DNA of 64,000 nucleotides from Peribacillus muralis (GTDB taxonomy: Bacteria; Bacillota; Bacilli; Bacillales; DSM-1321): positions 159,243 through 223,242 of the forward strand of contig NZ_LMBV01000008.1 of NCBI RefSeq assembly GCF_001439925.1, in the 5' to 3' direction. Shown one piece after another: positions 25,751 to 33,814 of this stretch; within the stretch, counting starts at the first letter, position 1; each line of letters begins with the position of its first letter. Below the pieces are notes generated by a model. That model saw only the letters and a program-made list of their open reading frames with translations. It did not search any database and was not told the DNA's origin. Made by a program: the position numbers and the translations under genes.

Positions 25751-26033
25751 AATTACCTCTTTTCTTAGCTGCATGTATATGTGTACAAAGTAAATAAACA
25801 ATTTACCTATCATACCATAAAAACATTTTTACGAGGAAAACCCTTGCTTAGTTTTCGTTGGTAAAAGGTGTTATGTTAAAAACCTCACTAAATATGGTGT
25901 GAATTCCCCTTCCATTGTTGAATAAATGAAGAAACTCTTCTAAACTATATGTAATCCACAATTTAACAATAGAAAAACCTATACATACAAATGAATCTAG
26001 TTAGTAGAAAAGCAGTTGAAAGGACTTTCCACT

Positions 26034-27773
26034 ATGTCACTGATCTACGAATCTCAAACACTTTTATCTGCCATGCAAACACGTGTCGAACAATATAAAA
26101 CGCTACAAGAACAGCTCAGCGAATTGAAAAAAGGATTTCAGAGCATCGTTACTTTGGATGATGAGCTGCAAGGGCAAGGCGCTGAGGCCATCAAAGGATT
26201 TTACAAAGCGCAGATCGATGTCGTCGATGCCTGGCTGCGACTGATCCAACGCCATATTGCCTTCTTTAGTGGCATTCAAGGCGACGCAACCGAAGCGAAC
26301 CTTCATGAAACCGTAGTCACGGTCCCTTTTTTAGAAGAAGAACTGGCTAACGCCAATCGCAATGCCAAGGAAATGGTCACAGCCCAAAAAAACGACCTAA
26401 AAAAAATCTTCGCCGAAATTGATGACATCATTCAGTTACAGCCCTTTTCCGATGACGCGTTCTTTGACAACATCGAAAAAGCCGAAACGAAACGGACCGA
26501 AACGATACACAAAGTAAACGAAATCGACCACAAGTGGACATCTGAATACGCAAAATCCGAACAAGACCAAGTTGCATTAAGCGCACTTATGGAACAACTG
26601 AAACTATCCAGCACAAGAGGAGGAGAAGTATCTCCGCTCTACTTTAACGCAACAGCCTACAAAAATAGCGAAGCCTATAAAAACCTGGAAGTAAGGAAAA
26701 AAGAAACCGCGGAATATCTGCAAGTGAAGCAAGCAGAAGCGGAGAATCGCCGGATCAAAGACCTGAAGGCCCAACTCGAACATGTCACAGATCCAGACGA
26801 ATACCTCAAAATTGCCAAGCAAATCGGATACGAAAACCTAGCACCCACCCAGCAGCAACTTGTCATGCAGCTAGAAAACGCCAAGCAAACCGCAGACATT
26901 GCCAAAGGAATCGGCGTAGGCCTCTTTGATGTCGGAAAAGACTTCGTCACAGGAATATATGACCTCGTCACAGACCCAGGGCAAGCGGTCGAAGGCGTAG
27001 CAAACTCGATCATGCACCCGATTCAAACCTATAAATATATCTCAAAAGCCATATCAGATTCATACGAACGAGACATGATAAATGGCGATGCCTACTCCCG
27101 CTCCCACTGGGTCACCTATGCCCTCGGAACCGTCGTAACGACAGTCGTCGGAACAAAAGGCGCAGGAGCCATAACGAAAACAGGAGTAGCCACAACAAAA
27201 GCCGCTGCAGTAAAAGGCGCAACCAAGGCAAAAGAACTAGCCTCCATCCCTAACCTATTGCCATACAACCCGAAAAACCAACTGTCGATGGCAGGTGGGG
27301 TGCCTTATAATGTGGTTGATGGTGTTGGGTTGAAGGATCAGTTAATTTCTATGGCGAAAGTGGTAGGCAGTACTATTAATCCTAGAACAAGGTTGCCAAG
27401 AACAAACGGAAGATGGGAAGGTAATCCTGGAAATGGAAAATGGTATTCAGAAAATCCAGAAGTATTAACAGTTACTGGTGGTGTGCCGGTAGAGTTTAAG
27501 AATAAAAGACCAATTTTCTCTCCTTGGTCAAAGGGTCAATTGAAATTTAAGGAAGGCCAACTTAATGGATCTGATGGGGACTTCAAGTTAGTCTATGAAA
27601 AATTAATGAAAGCCAAAGGGTTTAGTAGTCAAAACCAGGCGAAAAACTGGTTGAGGGAGAAAGGTCTAACACCCCACCACGCAGATGACATTACAATTCA
27701 GTTAATACCTACAAAGTTACATAAAAATATACCACACATTGGTTCTGCATCAGATTTAAGAGGAGGGTTTTGA
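26034..27773 (+). CDS. LXG polymorphic toxin with C-terminal HNH-superfamily nuclease
   Basis: 579 residues. Residues 1-200 are the helical LXG (WXG-like) export domain (MSLIYESQTLLSAMQTRVEQY); a coiled-coil region lies at 200-290; a hydrophobic linker at 290-370. A pretoxin segment at about 425 (VPYNVVDGVGLKDQL) leads to a C-terminal nuclease with LTPHHADDITIQLIPTKLHKNIPHIGSASDLR, like LHH/WHH-type HNH endonuclease toxins. It should be exported by the type VII (Esx) system into neighbouring Gram-positive cells. The start at 26034 follows GAAAGGAC. Base composition drops abruptly near 27,290, so the tip looks exchanged. An immunity gene follows at once. Confidence 0.85.
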   Translation: MSLIYESQTLLSAMQTRVEQYKTLQEQLSELKKGFQSIVTLDDELQGQGAEAIKGFYKAQIDVVDAWLRLIQRHIAFFSGIQGDATEANLHETVVTVPFLEEELANANRNAKEMVTAQKNDLKKIFAEIDDIIQLQPFSDDAFFDNIEKAETKRTETIHKVNEIDHKWTSEYAKSEQDQVALSALMEQLKLSSTRGGEVSPLYFNATAYKNSEAYKNLEVRKKETAEYLQVKQAEAENRRIKDLKAQLEHVTDPDEYLKIAKQIGYENLAPTQQQLVMQLENAKQTADIAKGIGVGLFDVGKDFVTGIYDLVTDPGQAVEGVANSIMHPIQTYKYISKAISDSYERDMINGDAYSRSHWVTYALGTVVTTVVGTKGAGAITKTGVATTKAAAVKGATKAKELASIPNLLPYNPKNQLSMAGGVPYNVVDGVGLKDQLISMAKVVGSTINPRTRLPRTNGRWEGNPGNGKWYSENPEVLTVTGGVPVEFKNKRPIFSPWSKGQLKFKEGQLNGSDGDFKLVYEKLMKAKGFSSQNQAKNWLREKGLTPHHADDITIQLIPTKLHKNIPHIGSASDLRGGF

Positions 27774-27774
27774 T

Positions 27775-28389
27775 TTGAGTAACAATTATAAAGATCAAAT
27801 AGAAAATAAATTAAACACCTTAAATATTAAAAAACAAGCAGTCTTTACTTTAAGTTTGAGAGAAAATCTGATTAAGAAAATAGAGACGATGTATGATATT
27901 AACATTACAAAAGATTATAGGGAGTTTCTTCTTAACTATGATGAAACTTTTTTTGAAAATGAGGTAACATATAAACCGATTGAGACATCACCTTGGACAA
28001 CTAAGGAGGGTACTCAAGTATTTGAAGGTTTTTATGGATTATCTAGTGAAAATAATTTATTCGACCAAATCGAAAGTTATTTAAATCGGATGCCAGATTG
28101 TATGATTCCAATTGGGGAAAGCCCGGGTGGAAATTTAATTTGCATAGGAGTAAAGGAAAGCTTCATGGGTAAAGTTTACTTCTGGGACCATGAAAATGAA
28201 CGTGAAGCTAAAATAATGGTAGGAATAGAAGTTGCTTCAGATGATGTTAACTCATATTGGGAAAATATACATCTAGTTTCGGAAACATTCTTAGGTTTTT
28301 TAAGTGGATTACAATTAATTAATGAAACTGAGAATATAGATGTTGATGATGTAGAGTTGTGGCTAGATGATGATTTATTAGATGATTAA
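27775..28389 (+). CDS. SMI1/KNR4-family immunity protein, cognate to the LXG toxin
   Basis: 204 residues; YDINITKDYREFLLNYDETFFENEV, FYGLSS, PIGESPGGNLICIGVK and GKVYFWDHENE follow the SMI1/KNR4 (SUKH) pattern. SUKH proteins neutralise toxin nucleases inside the producing cell. The start is TTG at 27775, seven bases after AGGAGGG and one base after the toxin stop region, so it is tightly coupled to the toxin gene and is its likely partner. Very AT-rich. Confidence 0.8.
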   Translation: MSNNYKDQIENKLNTLNIKKQAVFTLSLRENLIKKIETMYDINITKDYREFLLNYDETFFENEVTYKPIETSPWTTKEGTQVFEGFYGLSSENNLFDQIESYLNRMPDCMIPIGESPGGNLICIGVKESFMGKVYFWDHENEREAKIMVGIEVASDDVNSYWENIHLVSETFLGFLSGLQLINETENIDVDDVELWLDDDLLDD

Positions 28390-28520
28390 ATTGTTTTAAG
28401 CAATTGCGGTTAGCCTTAATTGGTTAACCGTATTATTATGATTACCATTTTAAATGGATAACATTTTCAAACAATATATTGGAAAGGACATTTTAAATTC
28501 AATATTAGTAGGTGATTTTA

Positions 28521-28976
28521 GTGAAATATTTAGCTTTACAGGAATTTATTAAGCAGTATGGCGAAGATGATGATTTTACAGGTGGAGTAAGTGAAGACAA
28601 AGTAAAAGAAACTGAACAAAAATTACAGGTCTCATTACCGGAAAGTTACAAGTGGTTTTTAAGAAACTATGGTTATGGTGGATTTTTTGGTGTGGACATA
28701 ATTGGATATGGTTTTACGGGTCCAGCAGTAGTAGATGCTACCAAAGGTCATAAAAAGTATTATGATTTAATAGATGGACTTGTGGTCATAGAAGATATTG
28801 ATGAATTTGCTTATTGTCTCGATACTTATAAAATGAAAAATGGAGAATGTCCAGTTATTACGTTGGATAATCAGGAGGGTTATGGTGTTAAACTAGCTGA
28901 TAGTTTTTTAGACTATTTTATTGAACGCCTTGAGGAAGCTAAAGATAATTGGGATGAAGATGAAGAAGATTGGTAA
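28521..28976 (+). CDS. SMI1/KNR4-family immunity protein (orphan)
   Basis: 151 residues: VSEDKVKETEQKLQVSLPESYKWFLRNYGYGGFFGVDIIGYG is the canonical SUKH opening. It ends in a strongly acidic tail. The start is GTG at 28521 after AGGTG. It has no adjacent intact toxin, so it probably protects against toxins carried by kin. It is related to the next gene. Confidence 0.8.
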   Translation: MKYLALQEFIKQYGEDDDFTGGVSEDKVKETEQKLQVSLPESYKWFLRNYGYGGFFGVDIIGYGFTGPAVVDATKGHKKYYDLIDGLVVIEDIDEFAYCLDTYKMKNGECPVITLDNQEGYGVKLADSFLDYFIERLEEAKDNWDEDEEDW

Positions 28977-29042
28977 AAGCTGAAGGTAATAGTTATTTAT
29001 CTTGTTCTTATAAAGTAAGAAATATTTTTATATAAGAAGAAG

Positions 29043-29082
29043 TGGATAGAGCCTGAAATCAAAGGGACTATCCATTTTTTTG
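29043..29082 (+). terminator. Intrinsic terminator in the immunity gene array
   Basis: TGGATAG (29043-29049) pairs with CTATCCA (29068-29074), followed by a T-run. Confidence 0.65.
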
Positions 29083-29112
29083 TTCATTTATATCTTTTTA
29101 AGGCTGATAGGA

Positions 29113-29193
29113 TGGAACACAACAGCTTATTAAAACAATTCAACAACTTCAGAAAGAAGTACTGGAGATGGCGTTCTAATAATCTAGATTGAG
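29113..29193 (+). pseudogene. Possible remnant of a displaced toxin C-terminus
   Basis: A 26-codon frame (MEHNSLLKQFNNFRKKYWRW...) ends just before the next immunity gene's ribosome-binding site. FNNFRKKYW resembles the closing helix of HNH-type polymorphic toxins. Such leftovers commonly accompany orphan immunity genes. Weak evidence, short. Confidence 0.3.
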
Positions 29194-29203
29194 GTGATTA
29201 ATT

Positions 29204-29623
29204 ATGAATAATGAACTATTAGAATTAATAAATCAATATATGGAAAAAGGGGACTTTATTGGAGAAGTTTCGGATGATTACATAGCGAGAGCAGAGAAAT
29301 TACTGGAAGTGAATTTCCCACCAGAGTATAAAGAATTTGTTAAAAAGTTTGGTTCCGGAGGGATTTGTGGAGTTGACGTACTGGGTGTTGAAGGCGCAGA
29401 TTACGCATCTGTAGTTGAAAGTACAAAGCGTTATAGAAAGTTAGGTTTACCAAAAAAATATATTGTTATAGAGAATGTTGATGAGTTTGTTTACTGCTTA
29501 AGCACTTTAAATGAATATAATGTTGTGCGATGGGGTGATATAAGCAGCAAAAAGGAATTAGATAGATATACAACGTTTTATGAATATTTACAAGACAGCT
29601 TTCAGGAGGCAATTGATAACTGA
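29204..29623 (+). CDS. SMI1/KNR4-family immunity protein (orphan, second)
   Basis: 139 residues: VSDDYIARAEKLLEVNFPPEYKEFVKKFGSGGICGVDVLGVEG aligns with the preceding SUKH gene, and VIENVDEFVYCLSTL matches its VIEDIDEFAYCLDTY. GAGGTGATTAATT precedes the ATG. The two were probably generated by duplication or successive toxin-immunity replacement. Confidence 0.8.
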   Translation: MNNELLELINQYMEKGDFIGEVSDDYIARAEKLLEVNFPPEYKEFVKKFGSGGICGVDVLGVEGADYASVVESTKRYRKLGLPKKYIVIENVDEFVYCLSTLNEYNVVRWGDISSKKELDRYTTFYEYLQDSFQEAIDN

Positions 29624-30326
29624 GATTGATGGTTGTATCATCATGGAGTTGTAAACTAAACTTAGTATTTTAAATAAGAATTGAGATAACTAGGCAAATG
29701 GACATTTAAAACTTACGAAGTATGGTTAGAGGGAACAAATCAAAAACTAACGAAATTAAACAAGCGAGTGTTTGTGACATATTTTATATAGAACAGATAA
29801 AAAAGCACTTGGTTGTCTCTTAGGCAACAGGTGCTTTTATCTTTTTAGCATGAAATGTTAAAAAACGTTTATATTTGTATTCATAGCCCATAACGGAATT
29901 TTGTTTTAATTATGTATTAGGGTATGGAAAATACCAACAAGCTAGGTCTAATAATAGTGTGTATTAATTATTTGAGTAATTCTTCAGAATTCTCTATAGC
30001 GACAATTTTATTAATAATATAAAAAATGAATATATCGACAATAACTGACATATTTCTTCGGTGTTTAATAGTAAAATATTTACAGGGATATAGTCCTGAA
30101 TAATTATATGAGTGATAAAGGAAAACTCTAGTAGATGGAGCAGATTTGTATTTACTTTTATAAATTTAGTATAAAAATATTTCATATTTTGTGAATGTAT
30201 CTCTGGGAGATTTTACTCTAAAGATTTTTAAATAATAAGGGTCGATTTACTATATAGGGAAGTTCTACTTCATTTTAAATACCCTATTATATAATTACAG
30301 GTAAGTAGAAGAAGGAGAGATTGTCT
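29624..30326. other. 700-bp AT-rich intergenic region
   Basis: Contains a good terminator-like hairpin at 29801-29842 (AAAAGCAC...GTGCTTTT with a GTTG/CAAC upper stem). Otherwise very AT-rich with no credible gene. The promoter for the following two-gene membrane module should be near 30240-30300 (TATAT/TATAAT-like strings are plentiful). Confidence 0.45.
29801..29842 (+). terminator. Terminator-like hairpin after the immunity array
   Basis: AAAAGCAC and GTGCTTTT flank an inner stem GGTTGTC/GGCAAC; T-rich tail. Confidence 0.7.
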
Positions 30327-31178
30327 ATGCTGAATAACTCATTAAAAAAAGAAGCTGTAGAGAAATTGAAAAGGGCTATGGATCATTATGAGAAATCTTC
30401 AAAAACATTACAAAATAATGCAGTTAAATTGCATAATACACGTACTTATGGTGTAGATGTAATTGGAAAAGTAGAAGAATATATAAATTCGTTGGCAAAT
30501 ACGCCAAAAGAATTAAAAAAAAGCTTTGAAATAGTCCGTGTTAATCTAGCAAGCTTTAAAGTACTTAGCGAAATTTCATATGATGAGAAAGAAATGATTA
30601 AGCTAGCTGGTGGAGGTGCAGCAGCAGGTGTTGCAGCAGGCGTAGCTACAGCTGCACTCGCTCCAACAGTAGCTATGGCGATTGCTACAACTTTGGGCAC
30701 TGCGTCAACAGGTGCGGCTATTTCTACTTTATCAGGAGCAGCAGCAACTAATGCAGCTTTAGCTTGGTTGGGAGGAGGCGCTCTTGCAGCAGGCGGCGGT
30801 GGTATTGCAGGAGGAAGTACCTTACTAGCATTAGCAGGTCCTATTGGTTGGGGGATTGGTGCAGCAAGTTTAGCAGCGGGAGGATTCTTTGCAAGTAAAA
30901 AGAATAAAGAAGCTGCTATTAAAGCAGATGAAGAGCGTGTTGAGATTGTGAAATCAACAAGAGTTCTTGATGCTACATCTACTGAAATTATCAATTTAAA
31001 ATCTTCGACACAATCAATGGCTACGAAATTAGAGCAAAGTTTAATTTCATTTATTAGTAATACTAAACATGTCAAATCTTTTACTGCTTATTCACAGGGT
31101 GAACGTAATTTGTTAAGAGCTATAATTAATAACACAGAGAGCTTATCAGTATTATTTATGAAGGAAGTTGGCAAGTAG
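30327..31178 (+). CDS. Unassigned protein with glycine/alanine-rich membrane segment (module gene 1)
   Basis: 283 residues. Residues 1-85 are helical and charged; about 92-190 is a long Gly/Ala-rich hydrophobic stretch with glycine-zipper spacing (GGGAAAGVAAGVATAALAP, GGGALAAGGGGIAGG); the end is again helical. This layout recalls membrane-inserting or pore-forming proteins. ATG at 30327 is used because AAGGAGAG lies nine bases upstream. Its stop TAG directly abuts the ATG of the next gene, so the two are translated together. No named family recognised. Confidence 0.65.
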   Translation: MLNNSLKKEAVEKLKRAMDHYEKSSKTLQNNAVKLHNTRTYGVDVIGKVEEYINSLANTPKELKKSFEIVRVNLASFKVLSEISYDEKEMIKLAGGGAAAGVAAGVATAALAPTVAMAIATTLGTASTGAAISTLSGAAATNAALAWLGGGALAAGGGGIAGGSTLLALAGPIGWGIGAASLAAGGFFASKKNKEAAIKADEERVEIVKSTRVLDATSTEIINLKSSTQSMATKLEQSLISFISNTKHVKSFTAYSQGERNLLRAIINNTESLSVLFMKEVGK

Positions 31179-32681
31179 ATGTCAACAATTGTGTGGAAAG
31201 ACCAAATTACTGCAGCTGGAGTAGATGGCTTTAATCAATGGAAAAGTCAATCCATTGCGAAACAAATAGATCAAATCGTTAATGAAAAATTGCAGAGTCA
31301 ACAAAATCAAAATTTAAATTTTGAAACTGCATTAAACTATATGATGAAAATGCGTCAGTTTCTCTCTGAACCAAAAAAAATACTAGGTTCAGAGCAAACG
31401 AAACATGGAGAAGTAGCGGAACATCTGGAAGTCAATGTACGGAATGCTTGGGCAGCCATAAAGGGGCAAAGTGAAGTTGCTACATTAGATGGTGTGGCTC
31501 GTACCGCACCAGAAGACTTCATATTTGATGGCATTAAGTATCAATCAAAATTTATCAATGGTACTAATAACACGCTTAAACATGTACTTGAACATTTTTG
31601 TAAGTATCAAGATAGTTCTATGAACTACTCTATACCAATGGATCAATTTAATATTATTAAAGCTATTAGATTAGGTCAAGCTCCTAGTGATTTAAATGAT
31701 AAATCGATTCGTGCCATTCTCCAAAAAGTAGAGGAAATAGAGCGTCAAACAGGCCGAAGTTTTCAAGAAATAATAACACCATCTGTTTCAAATTATAGTG
31801 AAGCCCAATTAGGTGCAGTTGGAGGTACGGTTTCAAAACATCAAGATCAAATTGTTGATGAAAATCAAAGAATTCAAGATCAAATTCAAAAAGATGCAAG
31901 GGAAAAAACGAAATTAATTGAAGCTAAAAAAGGACCTTCAATTGGTGTAGGGGTAAAAGTTGCTGGTTCAGCAGCAGCAATTAAGGCTTTATTAAATACG
32001 ATTACAATAATTTATAGTAAAGTAAAAAATGGGAAGGAAATTCAGGATTTTGATAAAGATGATTGGAATGAAATTGGTATAAGTTCTGCCAAGGTAGGTA
32101 CCAAAGGTGGTGTTACTGCAGGGAGTATATATGCTTTAACTAATTTAACTTCTCTCTCAGCACCATTTGCAGGAGCTGTTACAAGTGCAGCTATGGGGTT
32201 ATCATCTTTACTGGGGGATTTAAATAAAAATCAAATCTCTATGGATGAATTTGTCACACAAGGTCAGATTCTTTGTATTGAAGCAGGTATTGCAGCAACA
32301 GGAGGAGCAATAGGGCAAATGTTAATACCTATTCCAGTATTAGGTTCTATTATTGGTACAGTTACTGCAAATCTCGTTTGGGGGTTTGCAAAAGATAAAT
32401 TAGGTGCGAGAGAACAAGAATTAAAGAAAATGTTAGATGCCTACACAAATTCTATATTAGCAAAAGTAGATAAGGTTTATCAGGACATTATTTCTAAAAT
32501 CAACGCAACTTATGCTCGTTATAATTCTCTTATTGAAGCCGCGTTCGATGTTCATACAAATTCATCTGTATTAGCAGCTGCTTCCATAGATTTGGCACTA
32601 GAATTAGGTGTTGATGATTCTAAAATTTTAAGAAGTGATGATGACTTAGATTCGTTTTTCTTAGGGCAGGATGGTTTTTAA
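31179..32681 (+). CDS. Unassigned protein with internal membrane region (module gene 2)
   Basis: 500 residues. The first 250 are soluble and helical with a coiled-coil-like QxxIxDENQRIQDQIQKDA near 228-245; about 250-410 alternates Gly/Ala-rich hydrophobic helices (GVGVKVAGSAAAIKALLNTI, GAVTSAAMGLSSLLGDL, IAATGGAIGQMLIPIPVLGSIIG); a helical acidic tail follows. No enzyme motif found. It starts one base after the stop of its partner, so the pair forms an obligate operon. Sitting between a toxin array and a defence island, it may be a defence, toxin or membrane-remodelling module. Confidence 0.65.
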   Translation: MSTIVWKDQITAAGVDGFNQWKSQSIAKQIDQIVNEKLQSQQNQNLNFETALNYMMKMRQFLSEPKKILGSEQTKHGEVAEHLEVNVRNAWAAIKGQSEVATLDGVARTAPEDFIFDGIKYQSKFINGTNNTLKHVLEHFCKYQDSSMNYSIPMDQFNIIKAIRLGQAPSDLNDKSIRAILQKVEEIERQTGRSFQEIITPSVSNYSEAQLGAVGGTVSKHQDQIVDENQRIQDQIQKDAREKTKLIEAKKGPSIGVGVKVAGSAAAIKALLNTITIIYSKVKNGKEIQDFDKDDWNEIGISSAKVGTKGGVTAGSIYALTNLTSLSAPFAGAVTSAAMGLSSLLGDLNKNQISMDEFVTQGQILCIEAGIAATGGAIGQMLIPIPVLGSIIGTVTANLVWGFAKDKLGAREQELKKMLDAYTNSILAKVDKVYQDIISKINATYARYNSLIEAAFDVHTNSSVLAAASIDLALELGVDDSKILRSDDDLDSFFLGQDGF

Positions 32682-32757
32682 TAACGGAACCTTATGATGT
32701 AAGAGGAAGTTAAGGTTAAAGATAACAATGTAAAAATATAATGATTTATTTTTTTAG

Positions 32758-33240
32758 AAATCATTACCGGGGCAGCACAAGGATTGGTTACGTATTGCAG
32801 AATCTTTCATTGAAATGGAGAAGCAGCTATAAATACAGCAAAAAAAATTAGGTAATGCAGAAGGGTACAAAGTAAAAGTAGCAGACGAAAACAAACGTAA
32901 AAGCTGCTGTCGATCAAGTTATTGTAGAACTTACTTTGACGTATTAACCAATATTTTAGGACTTCAATTCATTTCTCGAAGATTTCCATGTAGAAAAGTG
33001 GGACCTTGTAAATGACATCATTTTATTGTTGACCAAACTAGCACTGCCTGGACCGTACGTATAGTACTAGCAGAATAAGATAGCACAACAGTAGAAGTAA
33101 CTTTAAAACACCTCATCCTAGTCAATGGTTCAAACGTTTACTTGAACCATCAGAGATTGGTGAACAGTTGTATTCCTAGCATCAGATGGTGCAGCGGGCA
33201 CAGGCGGGATTTAATGATTTTGGACTATCTCCTATACTAA
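32758..33240 (+). pseudogene. Decayed short-chain dehydrogenase gene (3-hydroxybutyrate dehydrogenase-like)
   Basis: Pieces of an SDR can be read in shifting frames: IITGAAQGL then IAESFIEM (nucleotide-binding start), KLGNAEGYKVKVAD, AAVDQVIVEL, DVLTNILGLQFIS (from the LDVLVNNAGLQ motif), EDFHVEKWDLVNDIILLL, and LASDGAAGTGGI near 33175-33212 (the SDR tail). Several frameshifts and stops separate them. The LQ-F-S/EDF spacing fits BdhA-type 3-hydroxybutyrate dehydrogenases. The gene keeps its terminator at 33261-33297. Confidence 0.65.
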
Positions 33241-33260
33241 AATGAGCACGATTGATCGGA

Positions 33261-33297
33261 AAAGAGCATGATTTCAATTGAAACATGCTCTTTTTTT
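33261..33297 (+). terminator. Intrinsic terminator of the SDR pseudogene
   Basis: AAAGAGCATG pairs with CATGCTCTTT around a T/A-rich loop, followed by T-run. Confidence 0.85.
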
Positions 33298-33814
33298 ATA
33301 ACTAGCCCGTCCAATCAGATATGTTACTTAAACCAGGATTTGAGTCAAAAGAAATAATCTATTTAAAAAAATGAAATTAAAATCATGGTATTTGTAAAAG
33401 CAAACATTGTCAGTTGGAGGAATGTTTAACTATAACAATCTGAAATATCGCCTCACTCGCATCGTATCATCAGCAATTACCAAACACGCTTTCATCCCCA
33501 ATAAGGTCTTGCTCATTTGCATACTATGGTCCAAGTAATTTTTAATATTATATACTTGCTACAATATTCTTTTTCGAATACAAGCGTTAAGACAGCAACC
33601 TTGATTAGCAAGCATTTATACGCTCTTATATCACTTCTAAGCGAAAGTATAAATCCGGGTATATTTTTTAAAGAAATAATTATACATAGCATTAATAATA
33701 GGTTATATTTACTATAAAATATAATTTATTGATTATTTAGATATATAAGCAAAGAAATCTAAATTGTTTATATAAGGTTTGATATAAATCTTAGTAGAAT
33801 CGCGGTGAAATTCG
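33298..33814. other. Intergenic region at the left edge of the defence island
   Basis: About 515 bp. 33301-33530 is less AT-rich and carries no clear gene; 33530-33814 is very AT-rich and should hold the promoter of the helicase operon. No direct repeat or tRNA end marking an insertion site was seen. Confidence 0.4.

Noticed and set aside
29994..30185. 63-codon minus-strand frame in the AT-rich gap
   Set aside because: Low-complexity Leu/Ile-rich translation of AT-rich DNA without a start signal.
30446..31075. Minus-strand 209-codon frame rich in Pro and Ala
   Set aside because: Complement of the Gly/Ala-rich segment of the real gene on the plus strand; composition artefact.
33517..33717. 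66-codon plus-strand frame before the helicase
   Set aside because: AT-rich, no ribosome-binding site, not protein-like.
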